This document shows, piece by piece, positions 1-10,166 of a stretch of 64,000 nucleotides of DNA (the first letter of the stretch is position 1; every line of letters begins with the position of its first letter). The notes beneath the pieces are model-generated. The model was not told the DNA's origin. It did not search any database and saw only the letters and a program-made list of their open reading frames with translations. Location: NCBI GenBank assembly GCA_022560025.1, contig JAFISE010000006.1, forward strand, positions 341,041-405,040, in the 5' to 3' direction. The stretch is from Stagonosporopsis chrysanthemi. Lineage: Eukaryota; Ascomycota; Dothideomycetes; Pleosporales; Didymellaceae. The position numbers were made by a program, and so were the translations under genes.

Positions 1-35
1 CTCACTCCCTGTAGATCTATGCTGACCTTCCTCAG

Positions 36-1010
36 ATGACCTCAGGACCATATCCACCCAGAAATTGGGCACTGGGCGGCGCTCCCAACAAGGACATCGA
101 CATCCCCGTCACATCCGTCTGTCTCGTACTCTACGCATGCGGCGCTGCAACACATATGGCCCTGTTCCAGATCAATAAGCGTCGGGGCCACAAATTCCTC
201 TTTAACGCGGTGCTGTTCGGTCTGCACGCCCCCCCCCCCCCCTAACTTCCTCCACCACCATACTAAGGCGCACTAGGTTTCTGCATGTCACGTATAGTGA
301 CCTGCTCCCTCAGACTAGCCTCCCTGCTGCACCCACGCAACATTCGCCTCGCCATCGCTGCGCAAATCTTCACTGCCGCTGGCGTGCTCCTGGTCTTTAT
401 CATCAACCTGCTGTGGACCCAGCGCGTGGTGCGCTCCCTGCACCCGAGATTTGGCTGGCATCGTATCCCTTCCACAGCGTTGAAACTACTCTGGCCCGTC
501 CTGGGCCTCACGCTCGTTGTTACCATCATCAGCGTCGTGCAGTCGCTGTACACCCTGCGCCCGCGCACACTGTTCATCGATCGCGCGCTGCAGCTCTACG
601 GGACCACGTTCCTGGCCATCATCTCGTTTCTCCCTCTGCCAATTCTTGCGCTCTGTTTCGCCTTTTCCCGATCCCAGCGAGCTGATGTTTTCGGTAAGGG
701 AAGTCTGAGGGCGAAGATAGCGGTTCTTGTCACCGGTACAGTGCTCGTCTGTCTCGGCGCCAGCTACCGAGCAGGCACGATGTGGATGACGCCTGTGCCG
801 ATTAGTCAACCGCTGCCGAGATACTACCACAAGGCGGCGTTCTACAGTGTGAACTTTGGTGTTGAGATCGTGGTCGTGGCATTGTATGCGGGGGCGAGGG
901 TCGATCGCAGGTTTTGGGTACCGGACGGTGCAAAGGGACCAGGGAGTTATGGGCAGCGGGAGGCGATTGAAAGTGAGCTTGTTGAGGTGCCGGAGAAGGA
1001 TGTCGTTTGA
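36..1010 (+). CDS. DUF3112 family multi-pass membrane protein
   Basis: Two exons, 36-219 and 277-1010, give 305 aa. The 57-bp GT-AG intron (220-276) restores the family sequence LFGFCMSRIVTC across the junction. Hydrophobic segments lie near residues 25-45, 65-85, 95-115, 145-165, 180-205, 220-240 and 265-285, so a seven-helix topology is likely, with a charged C-terminal tail. The N-terminal GPYPP..WALGG, the RRGHKFLF motif and the NIRLAIAAQIF stretch are typical of the fungal-only DUF3112 family, whose function is unknown. The ATG at 36 fits the usual N-terminus, but the window edge is close and an upstream exon cannot be excluded. The intron carries a run of 14 C. Confidence 0.82.
229..242. 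repeat. Poly-C homopolymer (14 C) in an intron
   Basis: An uninterrupted run of 14 cytosines lies inside the first intron of the DUF3112 gene, just upstream of the branch-point-like CTAAC and TACTAA sequences. It acts as a long pyrimidine tract but sits well before the acceptor at 276. Run length is prone to sequencing error. Confidence 0.9.
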
Positions 1011-2572
1011 GTGAAGTGCAGGGTAGAGTTGAGACATTAAGTGGAAAGCATGTTTTGAATAATAATTCGATACCCATATAGGTTCGAAGCATAAGAGCCA
1101 TTCTTTCCTATATGACCTACAGGCTCTTTGTAGTTGAAGGTAGCTGTCTTCGATATCCGTTCGTAAGACACTAGAAAAATCATCACATCATATCATTATT
1201 GCGCACAGCATAGGATCCATTCAGGGTCTAACTGCGATGAGTACGAGTGTATAAGATGCTACGGTCGAAACGGCTGTCATAGGGTACCACAGTCTGGTTA
1301 GTCTCGTCCAAGTGCTCCTCTAGATGTGTTAGATACCTCACTGGCAAGGCGTTGGAGTTTCCACTGGCTTTCAAACAGCTCATACATGGGCTCAAGGCTT
1401 TCCCTCGCCGAGGCCATTCCCTCTGACAAGGGGAAGATATAAATAAGTGAAGTGTTCCACTAGCCAGCTTGCTACGAATTCGAAGTAGAGACAGCAGCTT
1501 CTTTTGAGGCTTTTTCTCAGGAAGATGTTCAAGCAGAATAGCAAAATCGGCAACAATGTAAGTAGACTTAGTTAGTGACTTGAAACGAACGCAACGAAGT
1601 GGAGCAAGTTTCAAGGATGAGGATATACACGATATTGAGTCTGCTGAGCGAGAAATTTCAGGGGGAGAAGAATCGCAGTAAGGTCAATGAAAGTCTCGTA
1701 GGTCTAGACCAGATCCTACAGCAAGAACGTGAATCAGACTTGACAGCCTCTGTCTCATGTCTGGCTCCGCTGACCGAACCCAGTTATCAGTCATCCGAAA
1801 GTAAGGTAGTATGAGTTGATTAATTTGGAAGGGCTGTTTGACAGTTCCACTGGCTACTCGACATTACACCCATGTCCGATCGGCGTCGTTAGGGTAGTTG
1901 AGACAGTACTCTTAGGGTCTTCACAATCTGCTGAAGCTCTCAACAACTCTGTTATGATCCCGCCAAATGCGTCATTCATGTTCTCTATGATTTACGTACA
2001 CCTGCGGTTCATGCCCCTGCTGTTCGCATTCCCAGCTCATCTCGATACATGCAACTTCCACCGCTCTCGCTCTCTGGCCGTTGGATCTTGTGTAGAGACA
2101 TTGCGTGCGTACATTCTGCACCGGAGTCGCGCACGAAGTGTGGTGAAGAGAGCTGGGAAGGAATTATCTGGATACTTCCGTGCTCTAAATACAATAACAA
2201 GATACCAACACAACGCAGACGAACCCCTCCAACCGAGTGTCTATGTCGTCATGTATCTGGTGCAAACCTAGCCTCACTGCTATCTACATTAGTATTTTTG
2301 AAATAGTAGGAACTAAGACCAGTTGACGGTGGTTTATCGTTTAGGTCCATGATGTAGGCTTGGGGGCGTGTCACCGACATATGGAAGTGAATTTGACTGG
2401 TGAGTTGCGATAAAGTGCCATCTGGTATAGACTGTCGAACCCGTGAAGCGTCACCAGACCTATAACTTCATTTCATGAGCCTACTGATAATATTTACGTT
2501 CATGACGCACCTCCTGACAACTCGTAGAGCTATCTAACATCGATACTATGATGTCAAGCTACCCAAATTCTC
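1011..2572. other. Intergenic, no convincing gene
   Basis: Open frames exist on both strands (for example 1599-1814 and 1816-2271 on +, 1228-1614 on -), but none shows a recognisable domain or a splice structure that extends it. They overlap on opposite strands. No RNA gene or repeat was seen. Confidence 0.5.
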
Positions 2573-2940
2573 CTATACTTCCAAGATGCCCTCATTTTTC
2601 AAGGCTTGAATAGCCTCGCCTGTCCACTCTTGGCATCTGCGGAGAGTTATGCTTGGGTTGATGCGCCTCGGTCCATTAAACTGCTTTGTCGGGGGTGGAA
2701 TTCTCTCAACGACAGATTGAACGCGCGGGAAGTTTACTTCCGATACAGTACCAAGGTAGGACTTTGAAGCAAAAGAGGCCGATTCTTCAGGACTCTTGGC
2801 TTTCTTATGACCGAACGACATGTCATTCTGGATATCTCCAGTCACCTAGAAAATGTATCCGGAGAGGTCGCTGTTCGTCTCTGCAAAGATTGCATAATGG
2901 TCTCGTGGCGCACCAATGTAAGGTAAATGAGGTAAGACAT
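2573..2940 (-). pseudogene. Decayed small fungal-specific protein (DUF6914-like?)
   Basis: Reading from an ATG at 2940, the frame MSYLIYLTL shifts into YIGAPRDHYAIFAETN, which runs to an in-frame TAG at 2848-2846 and then continues open to a natural stop at 2573 (VTGDIQNDM ... RRCQEWTGEAIQAL). The pieces resemble, in order, a small (about 120-135 aa) fungal protein family with a GAPRDHxAIF start, a VTGxIQNGM middle and a CQEWTxEA end; the function is unknown and the DUF6914 name is from memory. The TAG stands where the family usually has Gln or His, so CAG to TAG is the simplest change. The frame jump after LTL could be loss of one copy of a short direct repeat. Two independent lesions make a functional product unlikely. 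Confidence 0.6.
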
Positions 2941-3764
2941 AGCGGAAATAATGCGAAGACGGGCTTGAACTAGAAGGTATTAGCTACCGTTGCGTCCTAC
3001 GACACCGAGTCTATTCTTACGGATGGGCAAAAGTTCTCGGCCAGTAGAGCCGTATTTGTCGTCTGAAAGTTAAGAGTTAAGGAGCGTGGTGTTTGGCTAC
3101 GGTCATAATACGCAGACAACGGCCTTTTGTACTATGTCTTCGTGAGCTAGACGGTGTGGGCTTCTCATCAAACGTTGCCGTCTCATGAGCTCTTATGTCA
3201 TGTCTCATTCAGCGCCGAGTAGGAAAAGTACTTCCGCAAACAGTCAGATGATGCGAGTGTAGGTTTGCTTGAGTGTGATACGTTGGCGCGCGGTAAAAGA
3301 CGTACACTAGCAACAGAAATACGACGCAGGAGGCGGCACAGTCCTGATCCCACCAGTCGCAGTGGGCCAACAAGCAGGGGGGTGGATTCAGAGTGTTAAT
3401 TAAGGCACTGTTCTCCTCGCAGAGATACTGGAAGGATTTCCATGCTATCAAACCTCGAACGAGATTCTGCGTCCAAATTGACTTTGAGCCTTATTGATTG
3501 TGTGGTTGTGTGGTTGTGAATACTGATTGTGCCTACTGCGCACCACAGCCCAGCCTTCCAAAAGTATTGCGGGGACATCCAGTTCAGAGTGCTCATACCA
3601 ATGCAACCATGTGTCACATATGCAGCAGGACGTCATGACGAAGGGTGTAGAGCATACCCATGGGCAACGCGATGGTGTTTGTGTCCGTGCTCATGGTCCG
3701 TGCACCATTTCCGCTATACCTACTGTATATCTACCTCAACTTACCGCGCTCCGCCACATACACA
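2941..3764. other. Intergenic, no convincing gene
   Basis: It lies between the decayed small gene and the APH-like gene. The frame of the APH gene stays open upstream to 3660, but that part lacks family similarity and is treated as a 5' leader. Nothing else was recognised. Confidence 0.5.
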
Positions 3765-4616
3765 ATGGCTTATTGTAAATTACCTTTTACCGCAGGCATC
3801 GGATGTCTGCCAGCATCTCTACCAGCAGTGCATGAGATCGAAGCTGCGAAAGACATCTTTAGCGACACGACAGGTTGTAAAGTTGTTGGTGTGGGCACTT
3901 ACTTCGTCGTCAAATATGGAGTCCAAGTTGATCCCCTCGAGGGCCAGACGATGTTGATGCTGGCACAATCGACACTAATACCCGTCCCGCAGGTTTACGC
4001 GCTGTCCCAAAATTCCACACAAGACACTACCTATATTGTCATGGAGCGTGTCAAGGGATTGAGTCTGGATCTGGCATGGCCCCGGATGGACCATGCATCG
4101 AAGAAAGCTGTTGCCTCCCAGCTTCGGAGCATTCTCGAAGAGATGCGAAAGCTGCCTTCCCCTGGTGGATACTGCAGCGTCGGCCGTCAAGGACTACCGG
4201 ACGGTCTTTTCTGGACAAACAACCCAGCAAAGCCATTCGCCGGACCCTTCAACACAGAAGCGGAGCTGATTAATGCCCTGATTTCCAAATACACAGAGAG
4301 CGGTATTTCAAAGCACAAGGCAAACTATTACACTCGCACGTTTTCTAGTGTCTTCCATAGCCACGAGCCCACCTTCTCGCATGCAGACTTTCAGCGGAAG
4401 AACATTCTTGTGCGCGACCGAGAGACACACCCTGAGTTGGTCATTATAGACTGGGAGTTTGCCGGCTGGTATCCAAGCTACTGGGAGTATGCCCGAGCTA
4501 TCTTTGCTTGTGGTCGATGGGAAGATGACTGGAATGATTGGGTGGACGAGATACTGAAGCCGTTCCGCAATGAGTATGCGTGGACACAGATGCTACTTAG
4601 GGAGCTGTGGTCATGA
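3765..4616 (+). CDS. APH-family phosphotransferase (kinase fold)
   Basis: Single exon, 283 aa. It shows the aminoglycoside-phosphotransferase/choline-kinase fold: a beta-rich N-lobe with a candidate ATP-binding Lys in YFVVKYG (about residue 47), the hinge-like IVMERVKGLSLD, the catalytic loop HADFQRKNIL (His and Asp near residues 206-208, Asn seven residues on) and the metal-binding IIDWEFAGWYP, the equivalent of kinase DFG. The ending LLRELWS is common in fungal members. The open frame extends upstream to 3660, but the ATG at 3765 has a good context (cacaATGg) and starts just before conserved sequence. Substrates of fungal APH proteins are mostly unknown, so antibiotic resistance should not be inferred. 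Confidence 0.85.
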   Translation: MAYCKLPFTAGIGCLPASLPAVHEIEAAKDIFSDTTGCKVVGVGTYFVVKYGVQVDPLEGQTMLMLAQSTLIPVPQVYALSQNSTQDTTYIVMERVKGLSLDLAWPRMDHASKKAVASQLRSILEEMRKLPSPGGYCSVGRQGLPDGLFWTNNPAKPFAGPFNTEAELINALISKYTESGISKHKANYYTRTFSSVFHSHEPTFSHADFQRKNILVRDRETHPELVIIDWEFAGWYPSYWEYARAIFACGRWEDDWNDWVDEILKPFRNEYAWTQMLLRELWS

Positions 4617-5289
4617 ATCACATGTGCTCCAGATAATCAAGTCCACGTTCCAGGACTGCTCGTGTTTACAACCCAGAAACTGAATCATAGCAAGCCCTTT
4701 GCTTTCTGTACCCTCTGAACGTCATAGATCAGAACGATGTTTCGTCTTGAAGCTTTGTCCTCTGACCTTCGGAGAGTGCAATCATGTAGGTTTAAAGCTT
4801 CCTCTCTTATCACGTTGGCCATTAGTACAAAATGCTGTTGAGCTAGCTACCCTGTCCTCGAGATTTTCTTCTTCTGGTGTTTCCTGTCATTTACACAAAT
4901 GTAATCATTTCCATTTTCAATAGCAAGTACGCATTGGGACATGGTTTTTTCTTGAAGAAGAAGAAGAGAAAAAAGGTGGTTTCTAATCAGAATCCTGCAA
5001 CTGTGGAAGCTTGTCCTCGATGTAGCCAGAGAGGGGAGAGAAAAAGCCTTTTTGTCTCTGTAAATTGAATTTCTCTTCCTTTAGTTCACGTACTAGTGCG
5101 CAGAATAATTCCTAATTCCCCGTCCCATTCGATGACAAATCCAGACTGTCCTTGAGCACATCGGTTTCCACAATGCCGAACAAGATTCATCACTTCTCGT
5201 CACACTGCTGGCATGAATCTTGGATCCCTCCATGTCATTTTAGCTTACGATCGCGGCATGTACCTTGGATGCTTCGCCGACGCATTCAT
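4617..5289. other. Intergenic, no convincing gene
   Basis: AT-richer DNA with a purine-rich patch near 4955-4975. It separates the 3' ends of the APH-like gene and the decayed reductase. No feature was recognised. Confidence 0.5.
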
Positions 5290-6469
5290 TCACGCTGACT
5301 TCCGGTAATTTGTCCGGTCCGCTGCGGTCAACCTTGTGTTAATTCTCTTGCCACCAAAATGAAACGTGTTTGGGAACAGAAGATCGAAGGGAGCAGCATT
5401 GTGAATTTTGTCAATTTCTTGGTTCGAAAGCTGGATGTCAAGCGCGTTCGAGATGGCTTTGACAAAGTCAGATTGCATGTTTCCGTGCTGGAAAAAGATA
5501 GGACTTGCGGTATATTGCAGTGTTGCTTTCTTTCGATTGGCCAAAATCTTCCAACACCTCGTACACCTTGATGTCGTTCTCTATTGGTTGATAGAACGAT
5601 TTTCCGGTTTGAAACTTCTCCCTCTGCTCTTTCGTCTTTCATTGGCCGTCACCTAGTGAAGCCAATGATGCGATAGCCATACCCTGGTCCTCACACATAG
5701 GTATGATTTCTGATTCCATGTCGCGAAACGCTGCATTCCAGCGATCTGGGTAGATGGAAAATGGAGTCAGGCCGCGCTGCCGAGCATCTGCAGTAGCCAC
5801 TTAGTCCGCCCCAATATCAAAAAGAGCAACGACAGACTCACAAGCGTTGGCCTTGACCATGACCCATGCAGGAACATCCGATGCTCCCAGGTACAGCACA
5901 TGCCTCGCCATTACCAAGGCATGGAGACCTCGCATTACCTCTTCATTGCTGCAATTGACATCTCACCTTTGTGCTGTTAGTTCCAGCAGCTGGAGCGGGG
6001 TCCTTCTCACGTACCAACGGATGTATACTATATCAAAATAGTCTGTCCTGAGTTTCTTCAAGCTGTCCCGCACATAAACATGCATATTCCTCGCCGATGG
6101 CCCGACATAGTTGGCCTGAAACGGTATGCCTTCGCGGTCATGGTCCTTGTAACCTGCGCCATATTTTGTCGCAACGACCATTTGATCCCTTACACCGCGC
6201 TTCTCCATCCACTCGTCGATCAACATCCCCGACTGCTTAGCATTGTATACGTTTGAAGTGTCGATGAAGTTACCGCCAATTCCGTAGAATGTGTCGAGAA
6301 GCTCAAAAGGATCATCGCTCTTGCCAAATAAATTGCTCTACTCGTTCCCGAAGCTGATTCTCCCAATCACGATAGGCGAAACTTTGACGTTCACACTTGG
6401 TGAGAAGATACGATGCCAGCCAAACTGTGTCTTAGGTTTTTAAGGCGGATCGAAGGTGCCCATGCTCAT
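5290..6469 (-). pseudogene. Decayed aryl-alcohol-dehydrogenase-type aldo/keto reductase
   Basis: Conserved blocks of the fungal AAD / norsolorinic-acid-reductase family appear in the right order from an ATG at 6469: FGWHRIFSPS, GGNFIDTSNVYN (catalytic Asp), RDQMVVATKYGAGY (Lys), SLKKLRTDYFDIVYIRW, then EEVMRGLHALV, VLYLGASDVPAWV, GLTPFSIYPDRWNAAFRD and, near the end, IANRKKATLQ and EIDKIHNAAPFDLLFP. Reading is broken by TAA at 6442-6440, TAG at 6340-6338 (normally Trp), a TGA at the Trp-Trp-Asp site after a plausible intron starting GTACGT, another TGA after GDGQ, and an apparent one-base insertion before ANRKK. Two introns still show good splice signals. The full-length family is about 380-390 aa; this copy cannot make it. 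Confidence 0.85.
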
Positions 6470-6604
6470 GTGTAATTGACCAAGGTATATGTTGTATGAT
6501 GTGTGGATAATCCCGAGCGAATGCGCTGTATAACTATAAAGTATATGCTTCAGCCGTCTTGCAAGGAGGCGTCGGGCTCATGCAGGTCGCTGACGCTACT
6601 ATCG

Positions 6605-7664
6605 TCATATTGCCGACGGGATTAGCTGTTTTGGTAAGCTCAGCCTTGCCAAGTCAGCAAACTGCTGTGGCGTTATCGAGGGCTCCCCTCTTTGAACACG
6701 CCAGTGATTCGTTGACATGAGTACTTGTCCGCACCCATTCAGTAACCACGCCCATTTTCGAAGGAAGTAGTCGCTAACCTCCCAATTGCGTGGATCCTCA
6801 GGCGAGCCCCAGATAAGTATCATTGGCTCAAGGTTATCGGTAAGGTCGCAAATATCGTGACAGAGCTCGTCTTCATCGCATAGATCTGGATACTCAAATG
6901 CCTTGAGCATATTGTCTCGTAGTTGCGGCCACGGGAAGCAGTCGATCCAGGGGTGGTGCTTAACGGTCAGTTGAAGCTGAGTGGGCTGGAGGGTAGCTGG
7001 CCAGTCCGCAAATTTACTTTGGAATTTCAAGTCCAGTAATGGACCTTGTTTGTTCATAGGAGAAATTCCATCCCATCTGAAGAATTCGTCAAGAACACCA
7101 AGCAGCATCGCGTTTGATGCTAGAGAGTTAGACAAGTTGTATCTAACGAGAAGAGGTAGATGGGCGATCGCGGGTTGCCCTTGCACATAACTCGTGTATG
7201 CATGATTTGCAAAGCGATCCATCAAGGCCCGCACCTCGGGTACACCCGCCATGCATCCTTGTGGCTGTGATCTCCTGTTGGCCGATGACTTGACGCGGTC
7301 GGACACCTGTGGTGACTGGAACCTAAGTCCTTTGCTAGAGGGGACCATCACCTCGGATTGTGCATCCACTTGACCTGTTGAGTGTTTTGGGACCGCTGAG
7401 GCCTCGCGTGAGGTCTGCTTCCGTGCTCTTTCCCCTAGAGAAAAGTTCTATCAGCTCAATCAGCTCCCACGCTGGGCCAGTCAAGCACTCACTCCGTGCT
7501 CTCTGATTAAGCCGGTTTTGCAACTTTCTTCTTTCGATAGGATTTGTAATGCCTGTCCAATCTTCTTTGGTATCGCGTAATGCGAGCCGTTGCGATGACC
7601 AGCCCAACTCAATTGGCTCCGCGGAGCCCTCGACTGTGGAACATGACATACTGTCTGCTGACAT
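6605..7664 (-). CDS. bZIP-like transcription factor with DUF3425 domain
   Basis: Exons 7664-7493 and 7434-6605 give 333 aa; the 58-bp intron interrupts the basic region, and the join reads PIERRKLQNRLNQRARRERA, a classic fungal bZIP basic motif (Asn-x7-Arg type). No leucine heptad follows it. The C-terminal half is a DUF3425 domain with LLVRYNLSNSLASNAMLLGV, HPWIDCFPWPQLRDN and DEDELCHDICD. Such proteins are nuclear and often regulate stress or secondary metabolism; the target here is unknown. Start chosen at the first ATG in good context (acaATGt) upstream of the basic region. Confidence 0.87.
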
Positions 7665-8963
7665 TGTCGCACGTTCAGGACTGATAAGACGGTATGGCTG
7701 TCAGCTCGGCTACGGACTTTGCAGATATATGCAAAGAGATGACATGCCAGTGATCGGCGTAATAGATCTTGCGCAGGGATACGCAATGAGGCTGAGTTCC
7801 CTCATGAGACACAAACGTTGAGTAGATCGCATTGCTATCGCCGAATATCTTGAGGAGTTAAGAGGCACTAGATCGTTTCCGTCACGTTGGATACATTCTT
7901 GGCGGTCAGCAACCTGCATTAACTCCTGCAGTCTAACGGGCACCATGCCCGGAGTGGTAAGTTAGCGCCCTTCTAGAAGCTGGCTGATTGCATTGGAGCA
8001 ATTAGAGCTCAAACTGTCCCGAGAACGAGACCGAAAGCGGTCTTGTCTCTTTCGCCATGCTCAAAAGCGATTAGGGCTGCAAAAGGGCTTCCTGCGCAGC
8101 TGAGGAATCTTTGCAGCTATGCATTAGTTCAACACCTCAGTTAATCTTACGCAGACGGAGGCTTATCACGCATGGCGCGTGTCATTGTGGACTGACTGAT
8201 CAGGAGGAACTTAATCCCGTGATCAAGAGGACAGACTATTGCTGCGTGGTTGTTGGCCGCTCAATACACGACAATGACGTCTTGAAGGTGCCATATAGAT
8301 ACAAATCTTGAGCATCCAGCCGCCCAGCGTGTCCGCAACTCCAGTATCACTTCGCATTGACGTCGAACTTGCATTCACCAAGAAGGATGTTATCGCATCG
8401 TGGCAGCCTTCATCTATCACGATGCCGCCGAGTTGTCCTTCTCAGAAGCTATCAACATCCTGTTCGAGCACTCCCACCTCAGAGTGGCCCTCGTCACCTA
8501 ATTTCCCCATCATCGAGATATCTTGGACCCGCACTGTACATTTGAGTCAGTACCTCTCACATCCTGTCCATGATGATTCCTGAAAAAAAAACAAGAAACA
8601 ATTAGCCCGTACTTGGGTCGCGACGGCACGCTGTCTTCGCGCTACAACGCATTGCGTTTGTAAATAACCGTCTAAATCTATTCAAGTCCACCTTTGTCTC
8701 ACCCATAGCGACCTAATTCTTGAAACACAATGTGTCGCCTGAGGACCATAAAATCTATGCTTATCCTTCTACCCAGCCGATCATGCTCTGCGCAGGACTT
8801 TGAAGTCAGAGCAGTGGAAACGTGTTCGGACCGCCCATGAAGTCCTTCTGGCTAAGTACCTTGTACTAGGACGGAAGTTTGATGTCGACAGTGGGAAACT
8901 TGAATCATTGCGAGAATGAAATGATGGTATATATACACAAGCTCTACGTCCATAGAGGCGTGG
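7665..8963. other. Intergenic, no convincing gene
   Basis: It holds the bZIP promoter and the 3' flank of the hydroxy-acid oxidase. Short frames near 8308-8583 (+) lack recognisable domains. An A9 run is present at about 8583. Confidence 0.5.
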
Positions 8964-10166
8964 CTAAAGGCGAGCTGTGAAGCCGCTCTTGTCAATCTTC
9001 ACTAGATATTCAGGACCGATGTCCTCCACCTTTGTAACTCCGGCGAGACCCATACACAGCTTAAACTCATCGCGAATCAATTGCAGCGCAAGCTCAACAC
9101 CTTCCTGACCCTTGTAAGCCAGACCCCACAGGATCGGCCTGCCGATCCATACAAAGTCAGCACCAAGTGCCAGCGCCTTGAACACATCTGTACCGTGTCG
9201 GATACCGCCATCAACATGTACCGGGATCCTCTTATCTTGACTCCGCACGGCAGCCACAACCTCCGGTAGCGCATCGATAGTCGCTAGAGCGCCGTTGAGC
9301 TGGCGTCCTCCATGGTTCGACACAACGATTCCATCCACCCCATGGTGGCAAGCTAGCAACGCGTCTTCTCCAGTTGCAACGCCCTTGACCCAAACTTCCA
9401 TCTCAGGATGACACTGCTCCTTCAACCATTCGATATCCTTCTCCCACGTCAGTGTGGGATTCGCAGCATGCGTATGGAACCGAATTGGCCCCTTGGGAAG
9501 AACTCTCTTCTCGCCATCATGATACCCGGTTTCGCTGTACGTCGATTTCGTGTTACTGTCGCTCGAGCTCTCATCATCGCGGTTCGCAAAGTTCGCAATC
9601 CGCAGGTGTTTTGGCAGTGTGAATTGATTCCTGATTTCGAGATTCCGGCGTCCAAGGACCGGTGTGTCGACTGTAAGCAGCACGGCTTTGTAGCCCTTTG
9701 CTTTTGCACGCTTTATCAGCTTCACGCTGTGGTCACGCTCTTCAAATAGATACAGCTGCAATGCCATTGGCGTCTCGCCAATTGCATCCCTAACGTCTTC
9801 GAGTGTCTGTGTTGCGAAACTGCTCAGGCCCATAACAACGTCTTGTTTCTTGCACGCGCGTGCAGTGGCGATCTCGCCATCGGGATGCGCGAGGCAATGC
9901 ATCGCTGTACTGGCTGCGCCAATGGGAACGCTGGATTTCTGCCCGAAGACATCAACGGTTGTATCGATGACTGAGATGTCGCGCAGAACTCGAGGACGGA
10001 TACGATATTTCTGGTATGCGGTGATATTCTCCGCCAATGTGCTGCCGGAGTCCGCGCCTTCATTATAATAATCGCGAGTCTGCTTGTCCATGCGCTGTGC
10101 AGCTAAAACACGCAGTTCTTCGATGTTAAGACAGTTCAGATCGGTGATGTCCTTGTTGTACGCCAT
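8964..10166 (-). CDS. FMN-dependent alpha-hydroxy-acid oxidase/dehydrogenase (peroxisomal?)
   Basis: Single exon, 400 aa. It belongs to the glycolate oxidase / L-lactate dehydrogenase family that oxidises L-2-hydroxy acids to 2-keto acids with FMN. Visible motifs are YYNEGADSGSTLAEN near the start, PIGAASTAMHCLAHPDGE, LQLYLF, the active-site loop VVSNHGGRQLNGA (His and Arg, about residues 265-277) and the phosphate-binding DGGIRHGTDVFKALALGAD followed by WIGRP. The last three residues, ARL, fit a type-1 peroxisomal targeting signal, as in plant and animal glycolate oxidases. There is no cytochrome b2 domain, so it is the soluble oxidase form. The frame opens seven codons upstream, but the ATG at 10166 has a better context (caccATGg). 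Confidence 0.92.
   Translation of the reverse strand: MAYNKDITDLNCLNIEELRVLAAQRMDKQTRDYYNEGADSGSTLAENITAYQKYRIRPRVLRDISVIDTTVDVFGQKSSVPIGAASTAMHCLAHPDGEIATARACKKQDVVMGLSSFATQTLEDVRDAIGETPMALQLYLFEERDHSVKLIKRAKAKGYKAVLLTVDTPVLGRRNLEIRNQFTLPKHLRIANFANRDDESSSDSNTKSTYSETGYHDGEKRVLPKGPIRFHTHAANPTLTWEKDIEWLKEQCHPEMEVWVKGVATGEDALLACHHGVDGIVVSNHGGRQLNGALATIDALPEVVAAVRSQDKRIPVHVDGGIRHGTDVFKALALGADFVWIGRPILWGLAYKGQEGVELALQLIRDEFKLCMGLAGVTKVEDIGPEYLVKIDKSGFTARL

Noticed and set aside
1081..1100. GGTTCGA box resembling a tRNA T-arm
   Set aside because: No acceptor stem, D-arm or anticodon arm can be folded around it.
1599..2271. Two consecutive plus-strand open frames (71 and 151 codons)
   Set aside because: No domain, no splice link between them, and equally long frames on the other strand.
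3765..4616. Reading the APH-fold gene as an antibiotic-resistance enzyme
   Set aside because: Fungal genomes carry many APH-like proteins of other or unknown function, and nothing here points to a drug substrate.
8308..8583. Plus-strand frame of 91 codons upstream of the hydroxy-acid oxidase 3' end
   Set aside because: Composition is Ser/Pro-rich by chance, and no family or intron structure extends it.
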